From assembly GCF_035918155.1 (NCBI RefSeq), contig NZ_CP109327.1, positions 744,001 to 808,000 on the forward strand: a DNA stretch of 64,000 nt. The letters are read 5' to 3'. This DNA is from Streptomyces sp. NBC_01591. GTDB taxonomy: Bacteria > Actinomycetota > Actinomycetes > Streptomycetales > Streptomycetaceae. The translations under genes and the position numbers were made by a program. This document shows, piece after piece, positions 33,827-42,480 of the stretch (its first letter is position 1; each line of letters starts with the position of its first letter). The notes beneath the pieces were generated by a model. The model was not told the origin of the DNA, searched no databases, and saw only the letters and a program-made list of their open reading frames with translations.

Positions 33827-34006
33827 TCAGTCGGTGCCCCCGTCCTCGACCACCAGGACGATCTTTCCCGCATTCCGCCCGTTCTCGAGCAATGCGTGCG
33901 CTTCGGCGGCCTTCGTCAGCGGGAACGTCGCCTCGATCCGCGGCCTCAGCGCACCGGAGGCGGCAAGGTCCGCGATGGCCTTCATGCCGGCGTGGTCCGC
34001 CTGAAG
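33827..34006 (-). pseudogene. C-terminal fragment of a zinc-binding/quinone oxidoreductase
   Basis: Read leftwards: LQADHAGMKAIADLAASGAL, RPRIEATFPLTKAAEAHALL and ENGRNAGKIVLVVEDGG with a stop. This is the typical C-terminus of MDR-superfamily quinone reductases. The rest of the enzyme (more than 250 residues) is missing upstream. Confidence 0.65.
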
Positions 34007-34458
34007 GGGGCCACTGGGCGGTCACCCGCGACGGCGGTGAGGTGCTCGGCCGGATCGCCCTGTGCGGCCTGGACCTGCAGAGTCGCCATGGAATCCGCCT
34101 ACCTCCTGGAAGGCACCAAGCGCAGCGCCGCCGTGCATGACGACGGCCGACACGACATGCACCTGCACGCCCGCATCCGAGGCGATGAGCCCGGCCGGTC
34201 CATTACGTGCGGAGCCAGATGACGGCTGAGGAGGCGGTCAAGGTGCCGAGATCGACGAATCCACGCCTGCCGTAGCGAGTGGCTGCAGCCCGGATCGCAT
34301 CGCACCCCATCCCCATGAGGGCATCAGCCGACCGGCAGGTGTCCCACTCCCGGCCGGCAGTGCTCGTCGTCCGTATCCGGATCGTACTGACGAGTGCGGG
34401 CAGGTTTGACGGCCGACCCGGTCGGCACCGTCATTTCGGCGCCCCGGAGGGGTTGCCG
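34007..34458. other. Gene-free stretch with short protein-like scraps
   Basis: No complete gene. A plus-strand scrap (GGEVLGRIALCGLDLQSR near 34037-34090) is reminiscent of a GNAT core strand, and MESAYLLEGTKRSAAVHD follows from 34089, ending at 34222. Neither has a proper start region or full domain. The rest shows nothing. Confidence 0.35.
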
Positions 34459-35235
34459 TCATGGGCCGGACACGGTGAAGAGCGCGCCGTCGGGGTCACG
34501 GATGATGAAGGCGTCCTTCGAAGGGCCGTCGCGTGCGGGAACCAATGACGATTCACCACCGGCGTCGACGGCTGCGGCTGCGGCCCGTGCGCTGTCTTCG
34601 ACGCGGAAGTCGACGATCCACCGAGGCCGGATTCTGGGATCCGCGGCAGTTTCGATGCCTCCGCCGCGCAGGGTGGCGACGGTACGCCCTTCGAGCTTCA
34701 CGCGGACATGATCCTGTGCGTAGTCGACCATGCAGCCGCCGGGCGGTTCGGCCCAGTCGAAGACCTCCGCGTAGAAGATGGCCGCCTCGAAGGCGTGGCG
34801 AGTCTGCAGGTCCAGCCGTGCGGGGGCGCTGCCCTCCCCCACCGACCAGGCAAGGGTCATGCCTTCCCAGAAGCCGAAGACGGCCCCGTCGCGGTCCGCG
34901 GCAATCGCCGCGCGGCCCTCGCCCAGTTTCACCGGCCCGACGCCGAGTGTGGCACCGCGCTCCCTGACCCGGTCCGCGGTCTCATCGGCGTCGTCCACCG
35001 CGAAGTACGGGGTCCAGACAGCGGGAGGGCTGGTGGCGGGAGAGCAGCATCCGATCCCTGCGACGGGCCGGGCGTGCGCCATGGCCACGGAGAAGTTACT
35101 GCCCAGGGTGCTGGCCACGAAATCCCAGCCCATGACATCGGCGTAGAAGGCCTGGGCCGCGAGCAGATCGCAAGCCATCAGGCTGACCCAGCAGGGAGCG
35201 CCGTTTACGGGCCTGATCTTTCCGAGGGCCGGCAT
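34459..35235 (-). CDS. VOC-superfamily (glyoxalase/bleomycin-resistance fold) protein, two domains
   Basis: 258 residues; AAGGAGC precedes the ATG at 35235. Two VOC modules in tandem are visible: APCWVSLMACDLLAAQAFYADVMGWDF with WTPYFAVDDADETADRVRERGAT and DRDGAVFGFWEG, then RLDLQTRHAFEAAIFYAEVFDW with WIVDFRVEDSARAAAAAVDAGG and DPDGALFTVSGP. Members bind metals or small ligands as lyases, dioxygenases or resistance binders. The ligand of this copy is unknown. Confidence 0.88.
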   Translation of the reverse strand: MPALGKIRPVNGAPCWVSLMACDLLAAQAFYADVMGWDFVASTLGSNFSVAMAHARPVAGIGCCSPATSPPAVWTPYFAVDDADETADRVRERGATLGVGPVKLGEGRAAIAADRDGAVFGFWEGMTLAWSVGEGSAPARLDLQTRHAFEAAIFYAEVFDWAEPPGGCMVDYAQDHVRVKLEGRTVATLRGGGIETAADPRIRPRWIVDFRVEDSARAAAAAVDAGGESSLVPARDGPSKDAFIIRDPDGALFTVSGP

Positions 35236-35666
35236 TCAATGCTCCTTCGGGTTGCTCGCCGCTGCCGATGGCCCACGGGCTGCGCCCCGAGCTGCGCGAA
35301 CAACTCATGCGGGGTGACGAACATCCAGTCCACAGGTCGAGAATCGCCTCCGGTTCTTCGAGGTCGGCCCGCTCCGTGAAGAGCAGCACATCAGGGTCGG
35401 AACGGGCCGGACCGATGCGCTCGACCCTGTCTCCGTAACTGACCGTCGCACAGTGCCCGCCGGTCGGTGACGGACATACGTGGCGATCGGCAGGGTCGAG
35501 TTCGTGATCTAACCGTGTACCCCAGGCTGCTCCACCGCACCTCAGCACCCCTGCTCCCGCGCCCGATCCCACACCGTCGGCCGGCGCGGGAGCCCAGCCC
35601 GGCATCAGGGCGACGTAGCGGCAGCAAGGAATCGAGGACGCCCGACCGCCGAGGGCGCCACTGCGA
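35236..35666. other. Gene-free stretch
   Basis: 431 bases without a supportable gene. A minus-strand reading near 35510-35340 (HVCPSPTGGHCATVSYGDR, DPDVLLFTERADLEEPEAIL) is protein-like and runs on into the codons before the VOC RBS, but it lacks a start and a recognisable family. It may be the tail of a broken gene. Confidence 0.35.
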
Positions 35667-36476
35667 TCAGATCGTCGCGGTGTGTGGCCGGTGCTCGGGC
35701 AGCCAGCCCTCGGCGTAGGCGACGGCGTCAGCCAGGTCGAACAACCGGGCCTCCGCACCGCCCACCGCGCCCTGTTCCACCGGGCGTTCCTTCTCGAAGG
35801 CGGCACCCAGATCATCGAAGCGGTCCGCAGAGATCGAGAGGTCACGGACAGTCGCCCATCTACGGCCCTGCGGAGTCATGACGGCGAAGGAGTTGTCCGC
35901 CTGCGGCGAGGGCACCCGGTACTCGGCAAGGTGGAACGCCGTGCAGGATTCGAAGCCCGCACCCAGGAGAAGAACCCGCGCCCCGCCTTCCTCCAGCCGG
36001 GCGAGCGGACTCCGCTCACCGAGCCGGCAGTCGAGTGCGTGGCCGTCCAGGATCGCGGCGGCGCGTGGGCCCACGGCCGCGAAGGAGGTCTGCGGATGGC
36101 AACTACGCAGAGCGCCCGGCCAGTTGCGGACGGTCTCCGGGATGATGCCAACGCCGAGAGTGGGAGTCGTCCGTGTGTCAAAGGCCGGCATCGAGGCGCG
36201 GATGTCCGCCCACCATGCCTCGGGCACAGGCGGGTTCCCCCAGTCCGCCGGATCCGAATTGTCACCGGAGTGGGTCGGCACCACCAGAGTCCCACCGGCG
36301 CCGAGAACATCGAGCAGGGCCATGACGACAGCAGCGGGACCGCCGCAGACCCAGCCGAGCGAGCTGAGCGAGGAGTGCACAAGGAGGGTCTCACCTGGGC
36401 GCAGGCCCATTGCACGGAGATCGGAGGCGAGGGAATCGCGGGTACACATAGGGCCGGCCGAAGGCTTGATAGACAT
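35667..36476 (-). CDS. AAC(3)-family aminoglycoside N-acetyltransferase
   Basis: 269 residues. The family's blocks are in order: LLVHSSLSSLGWVCGGPAAVVMALLDVLG, GTLVVPTHSGDNSDPADWGNPPVPE, TRTTPTLGVGIIPETVRNWPGALRSCHPQTSFAAVGP and LLLGAGFESCTAFHLAEYR. AAC(3) enzymes acetylate the 3-amino group of the deoxystreptamine ring with acetyl-CoA. In Streptomyces they serve self-resistance, or act on unrelated amines. No aminoglycoside biosynthesis gene is near, so it may be an orphan resistance determinant. The start may be the ATG at 36476 or 36449. Confidence 0.88.
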   Translation of the reverse strand: MSIKPSAGPMCTRDSLASDLRAMGLRPGETLLVHSSLSSLGWVCGGPAAVVMALLDVLGAGGTLVVPTHSGDNSDPADWGNPPVPEAWWADIRASMPAFDTRTTPTLGVGIIPETVRNWPGALRSCHPQTSFAAVGPRAAAILDGHALDCRLGERSPLARLEEGGARVLLLGAGFESCTAFHLAEYRVPSPQADNSFAVMTPQGRRWATVRDLSISADRFDDLGAAFEKERPVEQGAVGGAEARLFDLADAVAYAEGWLPEHRPHTATI

Positions 36477-36650
36477 AACCGGTCAGTGTCCGGGTATCGA
36501 GGCACCCGGACCACTGATTTTCGGCGCACGCTCAGGTCCGTCGTCCAGCGGGCCTCCGGTAATACCCTGGCCGGGAACGATCACCGGACGGTTGACCTCG
36601 CTGTGAGTGACAGACTTTCAGGGCCGTTGCCGCGCGACAGGGTTCCTGCC

Positions 36651-37238
36651 ATGGGTGTACCTCCTGATTCCGCTGCCGAGCGGCCCACTTCGTGGTGGCG
36701 CGAACGGTGCCTTGAACTGCTTGATGCGGGTGATTGGTACGGGCTGTATCGCAAGGCAATGGCATGGCGGGTCAGCGGTGGGGGATCATTCACTCCGGAC
36801 GCTTGGCTGATGGACGTGTGCTCGGCCCTGCTGCATCACCAACCGAAGACTGCGATTCGCTGCTGCGACATGGCGCTGAGCGTCTGGATTGAGCGGCCTG
36901 GCGATCGAGCAGTACTCCGCCTTGTTCGTGGTCTGCTGATTGCTGACCACGTCGGGGATCCGCTGCGCGCTGTGGGCGACCTGAAGTTCGCAGTCCACGG
37001 TCCGGACTGGCTGGCAGCGCGAGCTGCACATGAGCTGGAACGAGTGACGGAAGAAGCAATCCGTTCGCGAGTGAAGAAGCCTCGGGTAACTCCCTCTCCC
37101 GATTTTGACGCAGTGTATCGGGACCTGATCCTTTCGCAATCGTCGGAGCCCATCTCGCCACCGATGGAACCACTACCGGTCGACGGAGCGGTCCCATCGC
37201 TCTGGGACACGGCCATGAACCATCTTCAGCGGCTCTGA
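36651..37238 (+). CDS. Hypothetical protein
   Basis: 195 residues from the ATG at 36651; a GTG at 36604 in the same frame is an alternative start. The composition is soluble and helical (SWWRERCLELLDAGDWYGLYRKAMAWRV, TAIRCCDMALSVWIERPGDRAVLRLVRGLLIADHVGDPLRAVGDL), resembling a TPR-like helical bundle. G+C content and third-position G+C are lower than in neighbouring genes, suggesting transfer. No family is recognised. Confidence 0.6.
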   Translation: MGVPPDSAAERPTSWWRERCLELLDAGDWYGLYRKAMAWRVSGGGSFTPDAWLMDVCSALLHHQPKTAIRCCDMALSVWIERPGDRAVLRLVRGLLIADHVGDPLRAVGDLKFAVHGPDWLAARAAHELERVTEEAIRSRVKKPRVTPSPDFDAVYRDLILSQSSEPISPPMEPLPVDGAVPSLWDTAMNHLQRL

Positions 37239-37293
37239 GGTCGATCGCGGCGGGGGTCTTGGCGGTCAGCCTGTCGCGCGAGCGGCCGTTGCC

Positions 37294-38565
37294 CTAGTAC
37301 GGCAGGTAGTAGCTGAGCAGATCGGCCGTGATCGGCGGGAAGAGTGCCTGGAACAGTTCCTCGTCCCCCGCGTAGACGTCGGGACGGATCCGGGTCAGCC
37401 CCTCGATTCCGTGCGGGCCGAACAGCAGGGCGGGCAGGTGGTCGGGGGCCACTGCTGCGCCTCCCACGGCTCCGGTCCCCTGCATCGCGCCGCCGGTGAC
37501 GACCTGGCCGAGGCCGTCGTCATGGACCGGGATCCGGTAGTGGGCGCCGAAGGTGGAGATGACGATGTCGCCACCGGTGTGATCCGTGCCGGCTGTGGTG
37601 AGGCGGTGCCAGAGCAACGGCCGCAGCCGGTCGAGCAGCGCAGCGACGTCCGGGATGCGGACGTAGTACTGCTCCGCCTGCCTGGGCGCTTCGAGGTCGA
37701 GGAACTCCTGCCAAGCGGCGGCGGTCACGGTGCCGGTCCGGTGGACGGCCCGCACCTGGCTGTCGGGGGCCAGGCCGGCGACACCGCGGAGCAGCTCCCG
37801 TGCCGAGGCCTCGTCGAGTGCGGCGGCCTCGGCCAGGAGTACCCGGTCGTCGGGGGGCGTGGTGCGGCCGGTGGCGATGACGGTGTCGGCGTGCTCGAGG
37901 ACCCAGAGGTTGCTCGCCTCGTGGGCCAGCAGCCATCGCCAACGTGCCTCCGAGTGCGGCATGGCCACGCCGAACCGGCTCTGGGCCGTGTTCTGCAGGG
38001 CTGCCATGGCGGGGATGTCGGAGGACCGGGCGGCACGGAGTGCGGGTTCTCCCTCGCCGGGCGGTGTGGTGTGCACGGTGAGCGCCGGCGGGATGTCGAT
38101 GGCGTACTCGTAACCGAACAGCCGGTAGAAGTACGGGATCCCGATCATCGCCTGAACGACATGGCCACGGGCGGCCGAGCGTTCGTGGGCCCAGTGCATC
38201 AGTGCCCGGACGAGCCCGCGTCCTTCGTATTCCCGGTCGGTGGCAACCAGTTCGACCTGGCCGGCGGGCAGGTGCACGCTGCCGATGCGTACTTCTTCGT
38301 CGAGGAGCGTTGCGGTGGAGACGACCCGGTCGCCGTCGACGACCACGGCGCAGGCGGGCCAGCCGGCGTCCGGATCTGTGACGACCAGCCGGTGATCGAG
38401 GGCGTCGTCCGGGTCGCCGCGTTCGGCGAGGAGGGAACCGATCTGGTCGAGATCTGCGGGCCCCGCCTCGCGCAGGACGAGGCCGTCGGTCAGTGGGGTG
38501 GGTTCGGAGGGTGCGGGGGATGCGGGGGATGCGGAGGATGCGGGGGAATCGGGTGTCGCGGTCAC
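37294..38565 (-). CDS. Eis-like GNAT acetyltransferase with SCP2-like C-terminus
   Basis: 423 residues from a GTG at 38565. After a Ser/Pro/Ala-rich leader (residues 5-25, encoded by short tandem repeats), the first GNAT domain reads LVLREAGPADLDQIGSLLAERGD, and the acetyl-CoA motif VELVATDREYEGRGLVRALMHWAHE is near 105-130. A second degenerate GNAT region and a C-terminal sterol-carrier-like domain (LLFGPHGIEGLTRI) follow. The size and build match Eis-type enzymes, which acetylate amines, including aminoglycosides, as hexamers. It lies 800 bp from an AAC(3) gene. Confidence 0.8.
   Translation of the reverse strand: MTATPDSPASSASPASPAPSEPTPLTDGLVLREAGPADLDQIGSLLAERGDPDDALDHRLVVTDPDAGWPACAVVVDGDRVVSTATLLDEEVRIGSVHLPAGQVELVATDREYEGRGLVRALMHWAHERSAARGHVVQAMIGIPYFYRLFGYEYAIDIPPALTVHTTPPGEGEPALRAARSSDIPAMAALQNTAQSRFGVAMPHSEARWRWLLAHEASNLWVLEHADTVIATGRTTPPDDRVLLAEAAALDEASARELLRGVAGLAPDSQVRAVHRTGTVTAAAWQEFLDLEAPRQAEQYYVRIPDVAALLDRLRPLLWHRLTTAGTDHTGGDIVISTFGAHYRIPVHDDGLGQVVTGGAMQGTGAVGGAAVAPDHLPALLFGPHGIEGLTRIRPDVYAGDEELFQALFPPITADLLSYYLPY
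38507..38553. repeat. Short tandem repeats in the 5' end of the Eis-like gene
   Basis: Units of about 9 bases (GGATGCGGG / GGATGCGGA) repeat five times. They encode the Ser-Pro-Ala leader of the GNAT protein. Slippage here would change the leader length. Confidence 0.5.
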
Positions 38566-38671
38566 TGCCTGACCATTTCAGCGGCCAGGCCGCCGCGTCC
38601 ATCGGGTTTCCGCCGGGTCGTGGCTCGCGGCTCGGGAATCCGCACTTCCATGATGCGAACTCCGAGGCGCA

Positions 38672-38707
38672 GTGAGACCGCGGTGTACCGAGACCGCGGT
38701 GTATCAA
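38672..38707. repeat. Tandem 16-bp duplication
   Basis: GAGACCGCGGTGTACC is followed at once by GAGACCGCGGTGTATC, in the gap between the Eis-like gene and the serine hydrolase gene. Each unit contains the palindrome ACCGCGGT. Purpose unknown. Confidence 0.5.
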
Positions 38708-38767
38708 GACCGTTCGAGGTCCGTCACACAGGCGACGAGCCTCGAAACGCGTCCTGAGCAGTCGCTG

Positions 38768-39988
38768 TCAGTTGCCGCACAGAGCGGCGTCGACGGCCTG
38801 CATCACTGCCTCATTGGACTCCTTGCTCATCGGGACCTGAGTGAACGTCAGGGTCACCGCGTGGCCTGTCGGGTCGACGCCGCCGGCGGTCATGAATCCC
38901 GGAATTCCCCCGCCGTGCCCCCAGATCTCCTTGCCGCAGGAGTTGTGGACACGGACGATTCCGAGGCCGTACCCGTCCTTCGGGTTCTTGTTGAGCGGCA
39001 CGGTGCGCTTCATCTCGGCGATCCGGTCCTTCGATACGAGGTCGCCGTGCAGCAGCGCCGTGTAGAACGTGTTGAGATCGGCGCCGGTCGCAACCATCGC
39101 GCCTGCGGTGTGCGCCCATGACACATCGCCATCGGTGACATCGACCTGCTTCCCGCCGATCCGGTGATAGCCATGGGCGTGCGGTCCGCGGATGTCCGTC
39201 TCGGACCTCGGGAAGTACGTGCCCTTCAGTCCGAGCCGGTCGATGATGCGTGTGGTGATCTCCTCCGGAGCGGGGTGGCCCGTCACCTCTTCGACGAGCC
39301 TTCCGAGCAGGATGTAATTCGTGTTCGAGTAGACGGCCAAGTCCTTCGCGGCCGGGCCGGGCGGCAAGGACTGCGCGATCTTCAACAGCTCGTCCGGCGT
39401 GTGGTGCTGCTGGGGTTCTTCGCTCTCCGCTATCCGCAGCTGCCCGGGCTTGATGTCCTCCGGCTTCGCGCCGCCCGCCACGACGTAGTCCGTCAACCCG
39501 CTCGTGTGCTGCAGGAGGTCTCGGATCGTCACCCGGCTCCCGTCGTTCCCCTTGCCGGGTACGAGTCCCGGCAGATAGTGCTCGACGCTCTCGTTCAGGT
39601 CGACCCTCCCCTCGTCGACGAGTTGCATGACTACGGTCGCCACGAATGCCTTGGTGTTGCTGCCGATCCGGACCCGTGCGTCGTCGGGGATCGGCTTCCC
39701 CGTGCCGGTGTCGCCCGTACCCGCGCGCAGGGTGCGCGTACCGCGGCCGGGGTCGGAGATCACCACCTGTACGCCAGGGATCCCCTGCTCGGTGACAGCG
39801 TCGATCCTCTGCTGGATCGTGCCGCCGGTGGACGGGGCGGGCTTTGCGGAGTCGGTCGGCGACGCAGACTTCGTGGCGTCGGTCGAGGGGCCGGGCTTCG
39901 CGGCGTCGTCACAAGCGGTCGTCATCAACGCGAGCGCGGCGGCCCCGGCGAAGACGGCCAGCTTGGCGCGACGTCGTGAGGTGGTCAT
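38768..39988 (-). CDS. Lipoprotein serine hydrolase (beta-lactamase/D-Ala carboxypeptidase class C fold)
   Basis: 406 residues from the ATG at 39988, with AGGAGG 11 bases upstream. The signal ends in a lipobox-like LMTTAC-DD, followed by a Ser/Thr/Pro linker, so the enzyme is tethered outside the membrane. The SxxK nucleophile is IGSNTKAF near residue 112. The YxN motif is AVYSNTNY near 222, and the third motif is GHGGGIPG near 370. This is the class C beta-lactamase/DD-peptidase (PF00144) family. It probably trims peptidoglycan peptides or esters rather than conferring resistance. Confidence 0.88.
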   Translation of the reverse strand: MTTSRRRAKLAVFAGAAALALMTTACDDAAKPGPSTDATKSASPTDSAKPAPSTGGTIQQRIDAVTEQGIPGVQVVISDPGRGTRTLRAGTGDTGTGKPIPDDARVRIGSNTKAFVATVVMQLVDEGRVDLNESVEHYLPGLVPGKGNDGSRVTIRDLLQHTSGLTDYVVAGGAKPEDIKPGQLRIAESEEPQQHHTPDELLKIAQSLPPGPAAKDLAVYSNTNYILLGRLVEEVTGHPAPEEITTRIIDRLGLKGTYFPRSETDIRGPHAHGYHRIGGKQVDVTDGDVSWAHTAGAMVATGADLNTFYTALLHGDLVSKDRIAEMKRTVPLNKNPKDGYGLGIVRVHNSCGKEIWGHGGGIPGFMTAGGVDPTGHAVTLTFTQVPMSKESNEAVMQAVDAALCGN

Positions 39989-40240
39989 CGGCGGTGGTCC
40001 TCCTGGTCCGTCGGACCTCACAGCAAGATCCGTACGACGACCAAACTACGAACGCGCGACCGCAGCTCCCATGGCGCTGACCACCGCCTTTGTGGTGGGG
40101 CGGGCCGGTGCGTACGGGGTGTGGGAGGCCCCCGGGCCGCCACCCCTCAGTGAGGGCAGGCGGGCGCAGAAGTCATCGTGGGCCGGCGCCGCGAGTCGCC
40201 GCAAGTTCACGGGACGGCACACCCCATGGCCCGGATGCGG

Positions 40241-40762
40241 TCATGGTGCGGCTCGTGCGCGGTGCCTACGTACCGCGTCGCGGTTGGCGCACCGCTGGGA
40301 GCAGTAGCGCTGGCGACCGGTGCGGGAAGTATCGGCGAAGATCGTGGTGCACTCGGTCACGGCGCACCGCCGGAGCCGGTGCATGCCCCGCCCCGCCAGG
40401 TGCAGCGCGGTGCCGACGGAGATCAGTGAGAACAGCAGGGAGCCGAGCGGCTGCCGGTCGTCGCGGTAGTGCAGGTGCCAGCCGTCGTCGGCGTGGTCGG
40501 TCAGCCGCGGGTAGGCGGCGGCCGCCGCCAGCATCCGGTTGAGCATCTCGGCTCGCTCGTGCTCGTCGTCGGCATCGACGGCCTTCTCCCACGCGTCCAG
40601 CACTTCATGGGTCCGGTCGAGGTCCTGTGGCGTGACCGGGAGCTCCACCACCAGGCCGGCAGCCCGGCAGCGGTCCGCGAGTTCGTCGGCGCTCGTAGGG
40701 CGCAGGTTGGCCAGATCCGCGGCCAGGTTCACAACATCCTCGCCGTAAGGGTTGAGGTGCAT
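40241..40762 (-). CDS. CGNR zinc-finger regulator
   Basis: 173 residues. The N-terminal ABATE-like region (EDVVNLAADLANLRPTS) precedes a C-terminal zinc motif, RRCAVTECTTIFADTSRTGRQRYCSQRCANRDAVRRHRAR, which is the CGNR finger in variant form (CANR). These proteins are putative stress-responsive DNA-binding regulators. It is divergent from a GNAT gene with only 26 bp between the starts, so the two probably share control. Confidence 0.88.
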   Translation of the reverse strand: MHLNPYGEDVVNLAADLANLRPTSADELADRCRAAGLVVELPVTPQDLDRTHEVLDAWEKAVDADDEHERAEMLNRMLAAAAAYPRLTDHADDGWHLHYRDDRQPLGSLLFSLISVGTALHLAGRGMHRLRRCAVTECTTIFADTSRTGRQRYCSQRCANRDAVRRHRARAAP

Positions 40763-40788
40763 AAGACCATTACATCAGTCTGGTCGGC

Positions 40789-41280
40789 ATGAGACAACGC
40801 ACTGGACACAACTCCGATGTACGGCAGGCGGTGGAGAACGACATCGCGGAGCTCGTACGCCTGCGGGCGATGCTTTTCGAGAATCTCGGCGGCGAATTCT
40901 TCAACCCCGCGTGGGGAGGCGACGACTGGCTGGACGTCCTGGCCGTGGTACTGAAGGAGCAGTTGGCCGCGGACGGCGTGCGAATCCTTGTCGTGGACGG
41001 CGGGAGTGGCCTCGCCGCCTGTGGCATCGGCACGATCGAGCAACGACTGCCCGGCCCGCACCTGCGCAACGGCCGGATCGGACAGGTGATCGGAGTGGTC
41101 ACCGACCCGGCGTACCGGCGGCTCGGCCTCAGCCGCTCGATCATGCAGGACCTGCTCGGCTGGTTCCGGGAAAGCGACGTCGCCCGGGTCGACCTGTACG
41201 CCTCCGTAGAGGGTGAACCGCTCTATCGCGAGCTCGGTTTCACCAACCACCCCGACCCGTCGCTGTACTGGCGCCCGTGA
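40789..41280 (+). CDS. GNAT-family N-acetyltransferase
   Basis: 163 residues. DVRQAVENDIAELVRLRAMLFENLGG begins the GNAT fold; the acetyl-CoA region is GQVIGVVTDPAYRRLGLSRSIMQDLLGWF near residues 98-125, and it ends YASVEGEPLYRELGFTNHPDP. The substrate is unknown. The start lies 26 bp from the divergent CGNR gene, so the transcript is nearly leaderless. Control by the CGNR protein is plausible. Confidence 0.87.
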   Translation: MRQRTGHNSDVRQAVENDIAELVRLRAMLFENLGGEFFNPAWGGDDWLDVLAVVLKEQLAADGVRILVVDGGSGLAACGIGTIEQRLPGPHLRNGRIGQVIGVVTDPAYRRLGLSRSIMQDLLGWFRESDVARVDLYASVEGEPLYRELGFTNHPDPSLYWRP

Positions 41281-41413
41281 CCGCCCGACATCGACGTCCT
41301 CCCACTCCCCCTCCCGCTCCCCTGCTCACGCGCACACTCACCTCGTCCGCCCTCGTACCGGCTCCGGTCGAACCCATGGTGCCGTCCCGGACCAAAGGAG
41401 GTGAAGAGCGTTG

Positions 41414-41625
41414 ATGCGCGGCACGCGGCACTACCGCTGGGTCGTCCTCGCCATCGCGACCTTCACCCAGGCGGCATCCGGCTTCTTCGTCCAGGGCATC
41501 GGGCGATGGGCATCCACCTTCAGCGTGATCTGGACCTGAGCACGGCGCAGTTGGGTCTGCTGGTCTGGCAGCCCAGTTCGTTCCGTTGGCCGGCCTGCTG
41601 GTGGCCGGGGAGTTTGTCAGGAACG
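41414..41625 (+). pseudogene. N-terminal fragment of an MFS transporter gene, frameshifted
   Basis: AAAGGAGG at 41394-41401 precedes MRGTRHYRWVVLAIATFTQA and ASGFFVQGIG in one frame. Shifting frame gives AMGIHLQRDLDLSTAQLGLL, and a further shift VPLAGLLVAGE. This is TM1 and TM2 of a cyanate/CynX-like MFS protein with at least two indels. Nothing of the remaining 10 TMs follows, only unrelated sequence to 41771. Confidence 0.6.
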
Positions 41626-41771
41626 CCTCCAGCTCTTCCGGGACCGGGCGTTCGTCCATTGGGAGTTCTACGAACCCGACAGCAGGTATCCCGATCCGGC
41701 TGCCATCCACACGTCGGCGGCGAACTCCTCCCGGTGCGAGACGCGTTCGACGCGGGATCCGGATGGTGGGT

Positions 41772-42329
41772 TCAGAGCTCGCCCATCGGGTGCAGTTGGG
41801 CGAACTCATCGGCGAGCATGCCCATCATGACGAGATCGTGGTGCTGTCCGGCCATGAACACATGGTCGCGCAGGCGGCCCTCCTCGACGAATCCGAGCCG
41901 ACGGTGAAGTGCCAGCGATGCCTCGTTGTGTGCGAAGATCCGCACCTGACACTTGTGGAACCGCCGCTCTGCGAACATGAAGCGCAGCAGCAACAGCACG
42001 GCTTCCGCCGCGTAGCCATTGCGCCGGTGATCGGCGCCGATCGTGATGCCGTACTCGAACCAGCCCGAACGCGGGTCGGCCTGGAACGAGCCCACGGCCC
42101 CGACGGTCTCCCCTGTGTCGGCGGCTTCGATGGCCAACTGGAAACAGTCTCCGTCGGGCTTGGCGACGGCCTGCTCCTTCGTCCAGGCGCGATGGCTCTC
42201 GGCGGATCGAGGCGGGTTCAGCAAGTCTCCCAACCGCTCCTCGTCCTCGGCGAAGCGCTTGAACGCGGTCCAGTCGTCGGGTTCGATACCGCGCAGACGT
42301 ATCCGTTTTCCCGTCCAGAAAGAGGTCAT
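41772..42329 (-). CDS. RimJ/RimL-type GNAT acetyltransferase
   Basis: 185 residues. GKRIRLRGIEPDDWTAFKRFAEDEERL, then EYGITIGADHRRNGYAAEAVLLLLRFMFAERRFHKCQVRIFAHNEASLALHRRLGF, form the GNAT fold of the RimJ/RimL/SpeG-like subgroup, with the acetyl-CoA loop near residues 95-110. Likely roles are N-terminal or polyamine acetylation. It is followed downstream by the MFS fossil. Confidence 0.88.
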   Translation of the reverse strand: MTSFWTGKRIRLRGIEPDDWTAFKRFAEDEERLGDLLNPPRSAESHRAWTKEQAVAKPDGDCFQLAIEAADTGETVGAVGSFQADPRSGWFEYGITIGADHRRNGYAAEAVLLLLRFMFAERRFHKCQVRIFAHNEASLALHRRLGFVEEGRLRDHVFMAGQHHDLVMMGMLADEFAQLHPMGEL

Positions 42330-42480
42330 CCCGTCATCGAATCACCCCTCGGATTCGACGTCCAGGGCTTTCACCACCTCCCGGCACAAGCCCCTGACCA
42401 GGTACTTCGGGGCGGAGCTACGGCCCCCGCGTGGCCTTCGTCCCACTGCGTTTGCGGGACTTGTCGGTAGGGTCGCGTTC

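Noticed and set aside
41240..41809. Minus-strand frame with VELPMDERPVPEELEAFL, possibly glycosyltransferase-like
   Set aside because: Only 20 residues look protein-like and no catalytic block follows, so I made no call.
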